Of a stretch of DNA of 64,000 nt, positions 26,810 to 36,068 are shown piece by piece; the first letter of the stretch is position 1; each line of letters begins with the position of its first letter. Source of the DNA: CAZKHG01 sp964552655 (GTDB lineage Bacteria > Bacteroidota > Bacteroidia > Bacteroidales > Tenuifilaceae); NCBI GenBank assembly GCA_964552655.1, contig CAZKHG010000006.1, positions 44,891 to 108,890 of the forward strand. Reading direction: 5' to 3'. The translations under genes and the position numbers were made by a program. Below the pieces are notes generated by a model. That model was given only the letters and a program-made list of their open reading frames with translations. It was not told where the DNA came from and searched no databases.

Positions 26810-27694
26810 GTGCATCAGGAAAAAGAGAAAATTGCGTTTATAATCAATCCCATCTCAGGGGGTTTTAGGTTAATAAGCATTGCCAGAAGGATAAAAAATA
26901 ACCTTAATCATAACATCTTTGCCCCTACATTGGTGGAGAGTAAGTGCAAAGGGGATGCCAGAACGCTTGCAAAATCTTTTGTTGAAGAGGGGTATAAGTT
27001 GATTGTTGCAGTGGGTGGCGATGGAACTGTGAATGAAGTTGCCCACTCACTAATTCACACTGATGCTGCTTTGGGGATAATCCCAAACGGGTCGGGAAAC
27101 GGTTTGGCCAGACACCTGAATATCCCGGTAACTTTACAGGGTTCTTTGAAACTTATCCACCAACGTAAAATTCAGCAAATTGACTATGGTGTTTTAAACG
27201 ATATTCCATTTTTTTGCACTGCAGGTGTCGGCTTCGATGCTCTTATCGGAAATAAGTTCGCATCGCTTAGCGGCAGGGGATTAACCAATTACCTTAAAGC
27301 AATATTAAAAGAGTATTTTAACTACAAACCTCAACTATATAAGATTGAGGTAAACGGGCAGATTATTGAAAAAGAAGCTTTCCTTATTACAATAGCCAAT
27401 GCATCGCAATGGGGGAACAATGCGTTTATTGCGCCCAATGCCGATTTACAGGATGGTTTGTTGGATATTACTGTTGTTTCCCCGTTCCCAATTTACCTAT
27501 CCCCATCAATGGGAATTAAACTTTTAATTAAGGAGATTGGCAAAAGCGGATACGTTGAGATGTTTAAAGTTAAAGATATCTCCATTACCAGGGATAAACC
27601 AGGATATGTTCACTACGATGGAGAACCATCTACAATGGGGGAAGTGCTTAGCGCTCAAGTAAAACCTAATGGGCTTAAAGTAATAGTGCCTTAA
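26810..27694 (+). CDS. Diacylglycerol-kinase-family lipid kinase (copy 1)
   Basis: A protein of about 294 aa in the DagK/YegS/BmrU family. Motifs include I-A-F-I-I-N-P-I-S-G-G, the nucleotide-binding V-A-V-G-G-D-G-T-V-N-E-V, I-P-N-G-S-G-N-G-L-A-R-H, and D-G-L-L-D-I-T-V. It should phosphorylate a lipid such as diacylglycerol. The start is uncertain: I chose GTG at 26810 (another GTG is at 26804), because the frame opens back inside rlmN (26708) and those extra residues do not look like family sequence. It converges with a paralogue, and their stop codons share TTAA at 27691-27694. Confidence 0.83.
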   Translation: MHQEKEKIAFIINPISGGFRLISIARRIKNNLNHNIFAPTLVESKCKGDARTLAKSFVEEGYKLIVAVGGDGTVNEVAHSLIHTDAALGIIPNGSGNGLARHLNIPVTLQGSLKLIHQRKIQQIDYGVLNDIPFFCTAGVGFDALIGNKFASLSGRGLTNYLKAILKEYFNYKPQLYKIEVNGQIIEKEAFLITIANASQWGNNAFIAPNADLQDGLLDITVVSPFPIYLSPSMGIKLLIKEIGKSGYVEMFKVKDISITRDKPGYVHYDGEPSTMGEVLSAQVKPNGLKVIVP

Positions 27695-28671
27695 TTCAAC
27701 TCCTCATCACAAATTGCTGAAACCGGGTTGGTAACCGAGTGAAAATCTGCTCCTACCACAACGCTAATACTTTTTGGCACCACAGAAAAGGTAAAGGGGG
27801 ATGTTCCCAGAGTTTCTCCATCCACCTCAAGTCCAACAGGAGGATTAGAGCTGATAGTTACATTGTTCCCCTTATGTCCCGAAATTTTTGGGTGGCGCAG
27901 AATTGTCCCGTTGTACAGCCTGTAAATATTACGCATTACATCAAACTTTTTTATATGCCTTATTACAGTCACATCAAAAAGGCCGTCGTCTGATATGGCG
28001 TTAGGCACCTGCATCATGCCCCCACCGTTATAACAACCAATACCCAGGGTTAAGCTAAAAATATTCCCCTCGAGCTTTTCCCCGTTAACAGCAATGTTAA
28101 TGTAACTTGCCTTATAATCAAATAGGGTTTTAACCAGCGAACCAATGTAAAGCAACGTTCCTTTTTTGCCATTCTCTTTCAGCTTGTTGGTCCGACGGGC
28201 TACCTCCGCATCAAAACCAACGCCAGCAGCATTGGCAAAATAGCGGGATTGCCGAACTTTTGACTCTTCGTACTCCACCTTACCAACATCCTGAAAAAAT
28301 AGCCTGCAGTTTTTTATAGCCTCAATTTTGCCCTCGTAGGTGGTTGGTATTTTATACATTCTAAACCAGTCGTTACCTGTACCTACGGCAATTACACCAA
28401 TGTTTATATCAGTAGTTGGGTAAACATTCTGAATAAAAACTCCGTTTACAATTTCATTTAACGTCCCATCGCCCCCAACGGCTATTATTTTCTTATACCC
28501 GTTTTTGATAGCATTCACGGTAAGCTCCACAGCATGATACTTGTGTTCGGTAAAAATGAAATCGAAGCTGATGCCTTTTTGTATAAGTAAAGCCTCAATC
28601 TGAGGCCAATCCGCTCTTCCTCTGCCACTGCCAGCCAAAGGATTTACTATTGCAAACCACTTGTTATCCAA
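27691..28671 (-). CDS. Diacylglycerol-kinase-family lipid kinase (copy 2)
   Basis: A 326-aa paralogue of the convergent gene, with W-F-A-I-V-N-P-L-A-G-S-G-R-G, A-V-G-G-D-G-T-L-N-E-I-V, V-G-T-G-N-D-W-F-R and D-G-L-F-D-V-T-V-I. The differing GTGND block (versus GSGNG in copy 1) and weak overall similarity suggest different lipid substrates, though both keep the ATP-binding site. No membrane segment is seen. Its TAA shares the TTAA at 27691-27694 with the stop of the opposing copy. Confidence 0.88.
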   Translation of the reverse strand: MDNKWFAIVNPLAGSGRGRADWPQIEALLIQKGISFDFIFTEHKYHAVELTVNAIKNGYKKIIAVGGDGTLNEIVNGVFIQNVYPTTDINIGVIAVGTGNDWFRMYKIPTTYEGKIEAIKNCRLFFQDVGKVEYEESKVRQSRYFANAAGVGFDAEVARRTNKLKENGKKGTLLYIGSLVKTLFDYKASYINIAVNGEKLEGNIFSLTLGIGCYNGGGMMQVPNAISDDGLFDVTVIRHIKKFDVMRNIYRLYNGTILRHPKISGHKGNNVTISSNPPVGLEVDGETLGTSPFTFSVVPKSISVVVGADFHSVTNPVSAICDEELN

Positions 28672-28812
28672 TAGGTTTCCCTCCTTAAATTAAAACAACC
28701 CGCAAATATACAATAATCTTTAAATTTTTTCAGGGCGCAATTTTTACATGTATAATCTAAAAAGATTTCTATTTTTGCAGGAGTTAAAAATCAACCCAAA
28801 TTGTTAATAAGT

Positions 28813-28823
28813 TGTTAGTAACA
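28813..28823. repeat. Short palindrome upstream of parA
   Basis: TGTTAGTAACA is an 11-nt perfect palindrome (TGTTA-G-TAACA) about 110 nt before parA, preceded by another TGTTA at 28802-28806. It could be an operator for ParA/ParB autoregulation or a chance AT-rich match. The rest of the 261-nt gap holds only a TATTTTTG-like box at 28770-28777 and no parS-like site. Confidence 0.25.
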
Positions 28824-28932
28824 TTTGACGTTTTGTTTATATCCTATCTTGCAAAGGAATGGTCAATTTCGGGTGAAAAGTAACTTTGAGCCCGATTTTG
28901 GGGTATTAACGATTTGAAAAAAGGTATTTATA

Positions 28933-29733
28933 ATGTCTAAAGTTATTGCAATTGCAAACCAAAAGGGTGGTGTTGGCAAAACTACCACCGCCATTAACCT
29001 GTCAGCAAGCCTTGCTGTACTGGAAAAAAAAGTGCTGCTCATTGATGCGGATCCACAGGCCAATGCTACATCGGGAACCGGATTTGATGTCAGAAATGTG
29101 AAAACAAGTATTTACGAATGCCTGGTTGATGAGGTAAACCCGAAGGACATCATTTTACACAGTGAGATAAAAGGGTTGGATCTGATCCCGTCAAACATAG
29201 ATTTGGTTGGTGCCGAAATAGAAATGCTAAACCTGCCCAACCGGGAAAAGATGCTTAAAGGAATAGTGGATAAGGTGAAAGATGATTATGATTTTGTTTT
29301 CATAGATTGCTCTCCTTCCCTTGGTTTAATTACGGTAAATGCCTTATCTGCCGCAAACTCGGTTATGATACCGGTACAATGCGAGTACTTTGCACTTGAA
29401 GGGCTAGGAAAATTGCTGAATACCATAAAAATAATCCAGACCAGGTTAAATACGGCGTTGGAGATTGAAGGGTTTCTGCTTACCATGTACGATGCCCGTT
29501 TAAGGTTATCGAACCAGGTTGTAGATGAGGTTAAAAAGCATTTCCAGCAAATGGTTTTCGAAACAATTATTCAGCGAAACATTAAGCTAAGCGAAGCCCC
29601 AAGTTACGGAAAACCTGTGGTACTCTACGATGCAGCTTCTAGCGGATCGGCCAACTACTTTAACCTGGCGCGGGAAGTATTGCAGCGTAATAACCTTACC
29701 AAAATTGATAATAAAGACAAAGAGATCATTTAA
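28933..29733 (+). CDS. parA: Chromosome-partition ATPase ParA (Soj)
   Basis: A 266-aa ParA/Soj-type ATPase with the deviant Walker A K-G-G-V-G-K-T-T at residues about 11-18, D-A-D-P-Q-A-N-A-T-S, and F-I-D-C-S-P-S-L-G-L. It has no N-terminal HTH, as in chromosomal Soj proteins. It works with ParB to segregate the origin region. parB starts about 23 nt downstream. The parAB-DUF5683-lytic transglycosylase order is, to my knowledge, conserved in Bacteroidota. Confidence 0.94.
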   Translation: MSKVIAIANQKGGVGKTTTAINLSASLAVLEKKVLLIDADPQANATSGTGFDVRNVKTSIYECLVDEVNPKDIILHSEIKGLDLIPSNIDLVGAEIEMLNLPNREKMLKGIVDKVKDDYDFVFIDCSPSLGLITVNALSAANSVMIPVQCEYFALEGLGKLLNTIKIIQTRLNTALEIEGFLLTMYDARLRLSNQVVDEVKKHFQQMVFETIIQRNIKLSEAPSYGKPVVLYDAASSGSANYFNLAREVLQRNNLTKIDNKDKEII

Positions 29734-29756
29734 CGCCTTGTGGAGGAATGAGCAAT

Positions 29757-30647
29757 ATGACCAAGAAGATGGCATTGGGACGTGGATTAAGCGCACTTAT
29801 TGAAGGTGCAGATGAGCCCAAAAGACTGGACGCAGAGGAAAGGAAAAATTTACACAACCTTGGTTACGAAATCGAGCTGGATAAAATTGATATTAACCCA
29901 TATCAACCCAGAATAAATTTCAATGAGGATGCGCTGAACGAGCTGGCTGATTCAATCAGCAAATTAGGCATCATTCAACCCATTACTGTACGTTCGGTAA
30001 ACGGACGATTCCAGATAATCTCGGGCGAACGCCGCGTGAGGGCAGCAAAAATTGCCGGCTTGACCACAGTTCCAGCATTTGTTCGAACTGCCGATGATCA
30101 GGGTCTCCTGGAAATGGCCCTGGTGGAAAACATCCAGCGCGAAGATCTTGATGCAATAGAGGTTGCCTTAAGTTTTAACCGATTGGTTGAAGAGTGTAAC
30201 CTTAAACAGGAGGAATTGGCCGAGCGTGTTGGGAAGAAAAGGGCAACCGTTGCCAACTACCTTCGTCTGCTAAAACTACCTGCAGAAATTCAACTTGGAA
30301 TTCGTAACGCCCAGCTCTCAATGGGGCATGCCAGGGCGCTAATTACCATCGATGATCCTGTGACACAGATTAAGGTTTTCCGTAAAATTGTGGACAGCGA
30401 TCTTTCTGTTCGCAAAACAGAAGAAACCGTTAGGCACATCCAGGAAGGGAAAAATGAAAAAAAAGTCAAGGAAAAAGCAGAGCTACCCGAACCGGTTGCC
30501 CGCCTTCGGGATCATCTGATTACCAATCTAGGGTTGCGAACTGAAATAAAATCAGGGCCTAAAGGGGATGGCAAAATCGTTATTTCATACAATAACGAAT
30601 CGGAACTGGAGGAGATTATTAATAAATTTTATACCATTGAGAAATAA
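29757..30647 (+). CDS. parB: Chromosome-partition protein ParB
   Basis: A protein of about 296 aa. The N-terminus has the ParB opening L-G-R-G-L-S-A-L-I. The nuclease/CTPase-like domain holds I-D-I-N-P-Y-Q-P-R, the P-box-like I-S-G-E-R-R-V-R-A-A, and V-E-N-I-Q-R-E-D-L. The HTH follows with Q-E-E-L-A-E-R-V-G-K-K-R-A-T-V-A-N-Y. A rare clear Shine-Dalgarno sequence (GGAGG at 29742-29746) is 10 nt before the ATG at 29757, which I therefore prefer to the ATG at 29748, only 1 nt after it. ParB binds parS; I found no parS-like palindrome in the window. Confidence 0.93.
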   Translation: MTKKMALGRGLSALIEGADEPKRLDAEERKNLHNLGYEIELDKIDINPYQPRINFNEDALNELADSISKLGIIQPITVRSVNGRFQIISGERRVRAAKIAGLTTVPAFVRTADDQGLLEMALVENIQREDLDAIEVALSFNRLVEECNLKQEELAERVGKKRATVANYLRLLKLPAEIQLGIRNAQLSMGHARALITIDDPVTQIKVFRKIVDSDLSVRKTEETVRHIQEGKNEKKVKEKAELPEPVARLRDHLITNLGLRTEIKSGPKGDGKIVISYNNESELEEIINKFYTIEK

Positions 30648-30687
30648 CAAACTTCAAAAACATTCGTTTTTCTCCATAAAAAACAAG

Positions 30688-31629
30688 GTGTTGAAGCGTG
30701 TTAATCAATCATTCTTTTACCGGTTAACCCCGGTATCTTTATTAATATTAACCTCTTTCTTTTTTATTTTTAACCCATCCAAAGTAATTTCAAGCCCTGA
30801 ATCTGCACCTATAGACTCTTTAAAAACAAGTACTATCTGGCTTGGGGCTCAGGTTCTGCCTGGTTCAGGCCAATTTATCAACAAGCAATACTGGAAAATA
30901 CCGGTTGTGTACTCCGGGATGGGAAGTATGATCTACCTGGGACATAAAGCAAATCTTTCGTACCTTAATTATAAGAACAACTACAAGCAAAGTTTATTAG
31001 AGGGTAATGCCGCCATAAGCGAACAGCTGAAACAGAAATACTACGAACAACGGCAAGCGCGAAACCTGTTTTATGCTGGAGCCGGAGTGTTCTACCTGGC
31101 AAGCATTGCAGATGCCCTGTTGGTTTACAATAAGAACAACCATTCTCCTGCCACTGCAACCATTTTATCCACAGTTGTTCCCGGGCTTGGGCAGATCTAC
31201 AACGAAAAATACTGGAAAGTACCCGTTGTTTATGGTGGGCTAAGCACATTTTATTTTATGGTTGACTGGAACAACCGGGGTTATAAACGTTTTAAAAAAG
31301 CGTATGCACTTCAAATTGATGCTGTAAGTAATAATACACATAGCGAATTTGAGGAATTACAAAATGGAACCTGGGTAAAAATCAGATCCGATGAAGAGGT
31401 TAAGCTGATCAAGGATAGCTATAGGCGCTACAGAGACCTTTCTGCGTTGGGTTTTGCTTTTGTATATATCCTCAATATTGTTGATGCCAATGTTGATGCC
31501 AACCTCTACGATTGGGATGTAAGCGATGATTTATCCCTGAGGGTTGAACCTAATTATAATTCTGTTAACTTTGGAGCATCAAATACAACAGCCTCTGTGT
31601 TTGGGCTGTCGTGTAAAATAACATTTTAG
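30688..31629 (+). CDS. DUF5683 membrane protein
   Basis: A protein of about 313 aa with an N-terminal signal or anchor, then two similar segments containing P-G-S-G-Q-F-I-N-K-Q-Y-W-K and P-G-L-G-Q-I-Y-N-E-K-Y-W-K, each followed by P-V-V-Y-x-G and hydrophobic stretches. This duplicated pattern is characteristic of DUF5683 proteins in Bacteroidota. The start is chosen as the GTG at 30688, just after the parB stop; the frame continues upstream into parB (ATG at 30568), but that part lacks a signal peptide and is unlikely. It abuts the lytic transglycosylase gene. The role is unknown. Confidence 0.82.
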   Translation: MLKRVNQSFFYRLTPVSLLILTSFFFIFNPSKVISSPESAPIDSLKTSTIWLGAQVLPGSGQFINKQYWKIPVVYSGMGSMIYLGHKANLSYLNYKNNYKQSLLEGNAAISEQLKQKYYEQRQARNLFYAGAGVFYLASIADALLVYNKNNHSPATATILSTVVPGLGQIYNEKYWKVPVVYGGLSTFYFMVDWNNRGYKRFKKAYALQIDAVSNNTHSEFEELQNGTWVKIRSDEEVKLIKDSYRRYRDLSALGFAFVYILNIVDANVDANLYDWDVSDDLSLRVEPNYNSVNFGASNTTASVFGLSCKITF

Positions 31630-33144
31630 ATGATGAGAATAACTACTATATTAAGATATTTTTTACTTGTATTCCTACTTCATAATCAGCTGGTTGTTGC
31701 ACAAAACAAGGGAATCACGCCACCTGATTCCACCTCTGAGGGTGAAGCTATTTATACTGGTTTTGGAGAAAACCTCGATAGCCTCTTAAACTTGTGGTAT
31801 GTACAGCAATCGGTTGACACAAACAGTATGGTTGCCGATATTGAAAATGACAGCCTGGGTTTTTCTTTGGTTTTCCCTGATTCTGTTTACCAAAAGAAAT
31901 TGGCCGAAATAAACTCCTTTATTGATTTACCCTACAACCGGATTGTAAAGAACTTTATCTCGGTTTACACTCAGAAAAAACGCGATAAGGTTGAGGTAAT
32001 GCTCGGGCTAACCGATTACTATTTCCCAATTTTTGAAGAGATCCTGGATTTATATCAGCTTCCGCAGGAATTAAAGTTTTTACCTATGATTGAATCGGCC
32101 TTGAACCCAAGAGCCGTTTCAAGGGTTGGGGCTACCGGTCTCTGGCAGTTCATGTATGGCACCGGGAGGATGTACAAGCTCACAATTAACTCCTTTGTGG
32201 ACGAACGCAAAGATCCTATTGCATCAAGCCATGCCGCAGCAAGGTATTTACGCGATCTCTACTCAATTTATAAAGATTGGACCTTAGTTATTGCCGCATA
32301 CAACTGCGGCCCGGGGAATGTAAATAAGGCCATACGAAGAGCCCATGGGAAAAGGAATTACTGGGATATCTACTACTATTTACCCCGCGAAACAAGGGGT
32401 TATGTACCGGCGTTTATTGCTGCAACTTATACCTTTTACTACTATCGCGATCATAATATTAAACCCCAACCAGTTAATTATCCACAAACATCCGATACGC
32501 TGATGATTAGTGGCATGCTTCACCTGCAACAGGTTGCGGAGGTTCTTAATGTGCCTATCAGCCTGCTACGCGACCTAAACCCGCAGTACAAACAGGACAT
32601 TATACCTGCCAGGGATAAGCAACTGCCACTAAAGCTCCCGCTTGATCTTGTAGGGCCATTTATTGATCGGGAGAATGAGATTTTTTCTTATAAGGACAGC
32701 GTATTTTTTAACCCGAAGAACCCGATCAACCCTGAGCGATTCAAAAATTCATACCAGCACGAAATACCTCCTGGTAGTGTTAAATTTGTATATAAGGTTC
32801 AACCTGGTGATGTACTGGGGAAAGTTGCAGAAACCTATGGGGTTTCAGTTGTTCAGCTACGCTCGTGGAATAATATCAGCAGGAATATTATCCGGGTTGA
32901 TCAGAAGCTGGTGATCTATGTTCCAGAAAGAACCGCTCAACGACTTGGAATTAAAAAAAGTAACAAAACCTCTGAAAATGTTGACCCGGAATACATCTAC
33001 CATAAGGTAAAAGAGGGTGAATCGCTTTGGAATATTGCTCAGAAATATCCCGGGGTTACCTATACAGACTTACGGCGTATCAACAACTTAAAAGGAGATG
33101 TTGTGTACCCCGGACAAACCCTCAAAATTAAGCCCAAGAGCTAA
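31630..33144 (+). CDS. MltD-like membrane/periplasmic lytic transglycosylase with two LysM domains
   Basis: A 504-aa exported enzyme: signal peptide (residues 1-25), SLT catalytic domain at about 130-290, and two LysM domains at about 388-435 and 455-503. Catalytic Glu155 is in P-M-I-E-S-A-L-N-P, followed by G-A-T-G-L-W-Q-F-M and A-A-Y-N-C-G-P-G-N-V, all family signatures. It cleaves peptidoglycan glycan strands to leave 1,6-anhydro ends, and LysM domains bind glycan. It begins directly at the DUF5683 stop codon, so translational coupling is likely. It may remodel the wall at division, given its parAB neighbours. Confidence 0.92.
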   Translation: MMRITTILRYFLLVFLLHNQLVVAQNKGITPPDSTSEGEAIYTGFGENLDSLLNLWYVQQSVDTNSMVADIENDSLGFSLVFPDSVYQKKLAEINSFIDLPYNRIVKNFISVYTQKKRDKVEVMLGLTDYYFPIFEEILDLYQLPQELKFLPMIESALNPRAVSRVGATGLWQFMYGTGRMYKLTINSFVDERKDPIASSHAAARYLRDLYSIYKDWTLVIAAYNCGPGNVNKAIRRAHGKRNYWDIYYYLPRETRGYVPAFIAATYTFYYYRDHNIKPQPVNYPQTSDTLMISGMLHLQQVAEVLNVPISLLRDLNPQYKQDIIPARDKQLPLKLPLDLVGPFIDRENEIFSYKDSVFFNPKNPINPERFKNSYQHEIPPGSVKFVYKVQPGDVLGKVAETYGVSVVQLRSWNNISRNIIRVDQKLVIYVPERTAQRLGIKKSNKTSENVDPEYIYHKVKEGESLWNIAQKYPGVTYTDLRRINNLKGDVVYPGQTLKIKPKS

Positions 33145-33215
33145 ACCCCTCTCGCACATCATTTTTTTTTAAATAATTTATACCTTTAGCCGTTTAGGTT
33201 AATTAATAAGCATAA

Positions 33216-34787
33216 GTGGTAAAACCGTATAAAGTTTTCCTGCTGTTAATCATTTTAATTTCCCTGCTTATTGCTCCTTCGCTTCTTATTCCGGATGAAG
33301 GGATTTATATAGGCAGATATCATTTTTTATACCCCCGCTTCTCCTACTTTGTCAATTTAAAAAACGCTAAACCGGAGCTAAATAATCTTGCCCCGCAAAT
33401 TGCTTACCTGGATAAAGTAATAGATAGTACCGATCTTGCTAAAATTGTTGCCGATTCAAGTGGCATACGAGAGCCAAAAGCAGACTCTGTTCAAAAGGAG
33501 AATTCGTTAATTAAAAGTGAACCCAAACCATTTACAGCAGAATGGTTAAAATCTAAAATTGTGAAATTGGAGTTCCCGGATAGCACCCGCTCATCGTTGG
33601 ATCATTTTTTTGAGGCGTTAAGATCGGGTGAATGCCAGCATAGGTTGATCAGGATAATGCATTTCGGCGATTCACAGATTGAGGGTGATAGAATTACATC
33701 ATTCCTGAGGAATCGGTTTCAGAACCAGTTTGGTGGATCGGGTATGGGTTTGTTGCATGTTGAACCTAACGGGTACCAGCCATTATCAGTAACTCAAACT
33801 GTCTCTTATAACTGGGAAAAATTTACCTTGAACGAAAAAGATCATGAGAATACTGCACTTGCCCGATATAGCATAATGGGGGGATACTCTATTTTTAACC
33901 AGACCAGCAGCATCTTTTCGTCAAAACAGGGAAACGAGGCTTGGGTGGAGTTTAAAAGAACCGGTAAGGTAAACGCTACCGCCAGAAATTTCAACCGATT
34001 CAAACTCCTTTACGGGTACAACAGCAAACCATTCCTGCTTGAGCTGAAAATAAATGATCAAACCATTGATGCCGATTTGGTTGCCTCATCAAACTCCATA
34101 AACCAGATCTCGTGGGATATACCATTATCTTACAAATCATTTGCACTAAACTTTAAGGCTGATGAAAGCCCTTTAATATTTGGCGTTTCGCTCGAATCAA
34201 ATACCGGGATAGCTGTTGATAACATTCCGTTAAGAGGCAGCTCCGGAATTGATTTTACCAAATCTGATCCCACTTTTATAAAAGATGTTCTTACCCTCCT
34301 GAACACCAAACTTATTATCCTGCAATTTGGGGTTAACGTTGTGCCGAACGTAGTAAGCAGCTATAAGTATTACGAAGATCAGCTGTATAAACAGCTTAAA
34401 CTTCTTCAATCAGCAAAACCGGATGCGTCGTTCATAATGGTTGGCGTTTCGGATGTTTCTACAAAAAGGGGAGTAAATTATATTTCCTCGCCAAACATTA
34501 TCAAAATACGTGATGCCCAAAGAAATGCGGCGTTCAGGGCAGGAATACCCTTTTGGGATTGCTTCAAAGCAATGGGTGGGGAAAACTCCATGTCAGCATG
34601 GGTTTTTGCCAACCCACCATTGGCAAACAAAGATTTTATCCATTTCACAGGACGGGGAGCGATGTTAATTGCAGAAATGTTTTACTCCGCAATTATTTCA
34701 GAGTATAACGACTACTTAAACTCGTTTAAACAATTTCAGGGATCGGTAAAAAAAGACAGGGATTCTTTATCTTTTAATGTAAATTAA
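33216..34787 (+). CDS. SGNH/GDSL-type hydrolase, probable acetyl-transferase/esterase of the O-acetylation cluster
   Basis: A 523-aa protein with an N-terminal hydrophobic anchor (residues 5-25), then a spacer and an SGNH-type domain. Block I is M-H-F-G-D-S-Q-I-E-G-D with the catalytic Ser near residue 153, block III is L-Q-F-G-V-N, and the Asp-His pair is D-F-I-H-F near the C-terminus. It begins with GTG at 33216, preceded by a TACCTTTA box. Placement with another SGNH gene and an MBOAT gene resembles AlgJ/AlgX-AlgI-type polysaccharide O-acetylation sets. The polymer acted on is unknown. Confidence 0.8.
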   Translation: MVKPYKVFLLLIILISLLIAPSLLIPDEGIYIGRYHFLYPRFSYFVNLKNAKPELNNLAPQIAYLDKVIDSTDLAKIVADSSGIREPKADSVQKENSLIKSEPKPFTAEWLKSKIVKLEFPDSTRSSLDHFFEALRSGECQHRLIRIMHFGDSQIEGDRITSFLRNRFQNQFGGSGMGLLHVEPNGYQPLSVTQTVSYNWEKFTLNEKDHENTALARYSIMGGYSIFNQTSSIFSSKQGNEAWVEFKRTGKVNATARNFNRFKLLYGYNSKPFLLELKINDQTIDADLVASSNSINQISWDIPLSYKSFALNFKADESPLIFGVSLESNTGIAVDNIPLRGSSGIDFTKSDPTFIKDVLTLLNTKLIILQFGVNVVPNVVSSYKYYEDQLYKQLKLLQSAKPDASFIMVGVSDVSTKRGVNYISSPNIIKIRDAQRNAAFRAGIPFWDCFKAMGGENSMSAWVFANPPLANKDFIHFTGRGAMLIAEMFYSAIISEYNDYLNSFKQFQGSVKKDRDSLSFNVN

Positions 34788-34800
34788 ATGAACATCAAAT

Positions 34801-36051
34801 ATGTGTAATAAAATAAACCATATAATGATCAGGTCCATTTATAATATTGCATCTTCCGGTTTTTGGCGAATAGTTTTTATGCTTTTGTGCTTTCTGTTTG
34901 GTTCAACAACAACTACTTCAACCATGATTGTTGATTCCCCAAATAAACCAGACCTTACATTTATTGGTCTTGGTGAAAACAAAATAAGGTGTCATGCAGA
35001 CTCCGGGTTAATTAAAAGTGCTTCATTGCTTGCTTTTAAAGCGAGAACAGGGGAGGATAATCTAGGCATTGTACATCTTGGCGATTCACACATCCAAGCT
35101 GACATTTTTACCGGCGAGGTACGCAAGCTCCTTTCAACCTATTTTAATGAACCCAAAATTTCAAGGGGGTTTTGTTTCCCTTACAGCATTGCAGGGAGCA
35201 ATAACCCCGAAAATCTTACCTGCAGATCATCAGGCGTTTGGGCTGTGAACCGGGGAAAAACGGGTATTTCCGGCATATCCATCGAAACAGTTGATTCCAC
35301 AGCAAGCATCTCACTTGAGCTAAAAAAGTCTGAATTCCTTGAAGATTCCTTTGATAAAATCAACCTTTACTTTGAGAATGATTCATTAAGTTTTCAACCC
35401 GTAATCAGTGTTCAAGGAGATGCGATAAAAACCGGGAACAATAGAATTACTTACCAGCTGGCAAATCCTAGTAATTTTATTACTATAAAACTAAGAAGTG
35501 CTAACCAAATTCAGAATAGATTTTTACTTTACGGATTTGAACTGCTAAACTCTCAGTCACATTTAACATACCATGCGGTTGGGCTTAATGGGGCCGATGT
35601 TAAATTGTACCGAAAAAACAACAGGTTTGGAGAACAGCTAAAAGATCTACATCCCAATATTGTTATCGTTTCCATTGGAACGAATGATAGCTTTAATCCC
35701 GCCTTTAAGGTTGATGATTTTAAAACATCCTATTCCGCCTTAATCGATACCATTAAAAAGGCGTTACCCGGTGTGATAATAATTTTAACCACTCCGGGAG
35801 ATCACAGTTTATCGAATCAGCGGTTAAATCCCAACATCCCGCTGGTTTGCAACCAGATTGAAAATGTGGCTGCCGATAAGGATTGTCTGCTGTGGGATTT
35901 TAATTCCCTTATGGGTGGTTTGGGAAGTATAAAGAATTGGGCCAATAAAGGACTTAGTGCGCCCGATCATCTCCACCTGAGCAAACAGGGTTACAAGTTG
36001 CAAGGCGAACTATTCTACCAGGCTTTGGTTGATTTATTTGAAACCAACTAG
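34801..36051 (+). CDS. SGNH/GDSL-type hydrolase (second of the pair)
   Basis: A 416-aa exported SGNH protein with a hydrophobic segment at about residues 20-42. Block I is V-H-L-G-D-S-H-I-Q-A-D with Ser96, block III is V-S-I-G-T-N-D-S, and block V is D-H-L-H-L. It is 13 nt after the first SGNH gene and 17 nt before the MBOAT gene, so the three should form one transcript. The pair probably arose by duplication and then diverged: the first has a longer N-terminal region. Start: the ATG at 34801 is used; an in-frame ATG at 34825 is possible. Confidence 0.82.
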   Translation: MCNKINHIMIRSIYNIASSGFWRIVFMLLCFLFGSTTTTSTMIVDSPNKPDLTFIGLGENKIRCHADSGLIKSASLLAFKARTGEDNLGIVHLGDSHIQADIFTGEVRKLLSTYFNEPKISRGFCFPYSIAGSNNPENLTCRSSGVWAVNRGKTGISGISIETVDSTASISLELKKSEFLEDSFDKINLYFENDSLSFQPVISVQGDAIKTGNNRITYQLANPSNFITIKLRSANQIQNRFLLYGFELLNSQSHLTYHAVGLNGADVKLYRKNNRFGEQLKDLHPNIVIVSIGTNDSFNPAFKVDDFKTSYSALIDTIKKALPGVIIILTTPGDHSLSNQRLNPNIPLVCNQIENVAADKDCLLWDFNSLMGGLGSIKNWANKGLSAPDHLHLSKQGYKLQGELFYQALVDLFETN

Positions 36052-36068
36052 CTTTTTCTAATAACGAT

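Noticed and set aside
28672..28932. parS site or origin next to parAB
   Set aside because: I looked for a TGTTTCACGTGAAACA-like palindrome and a cluster of DnaA-box-like motifs and found neither; the TGTTAGTAACA palindrome is only a weak candidate operator.
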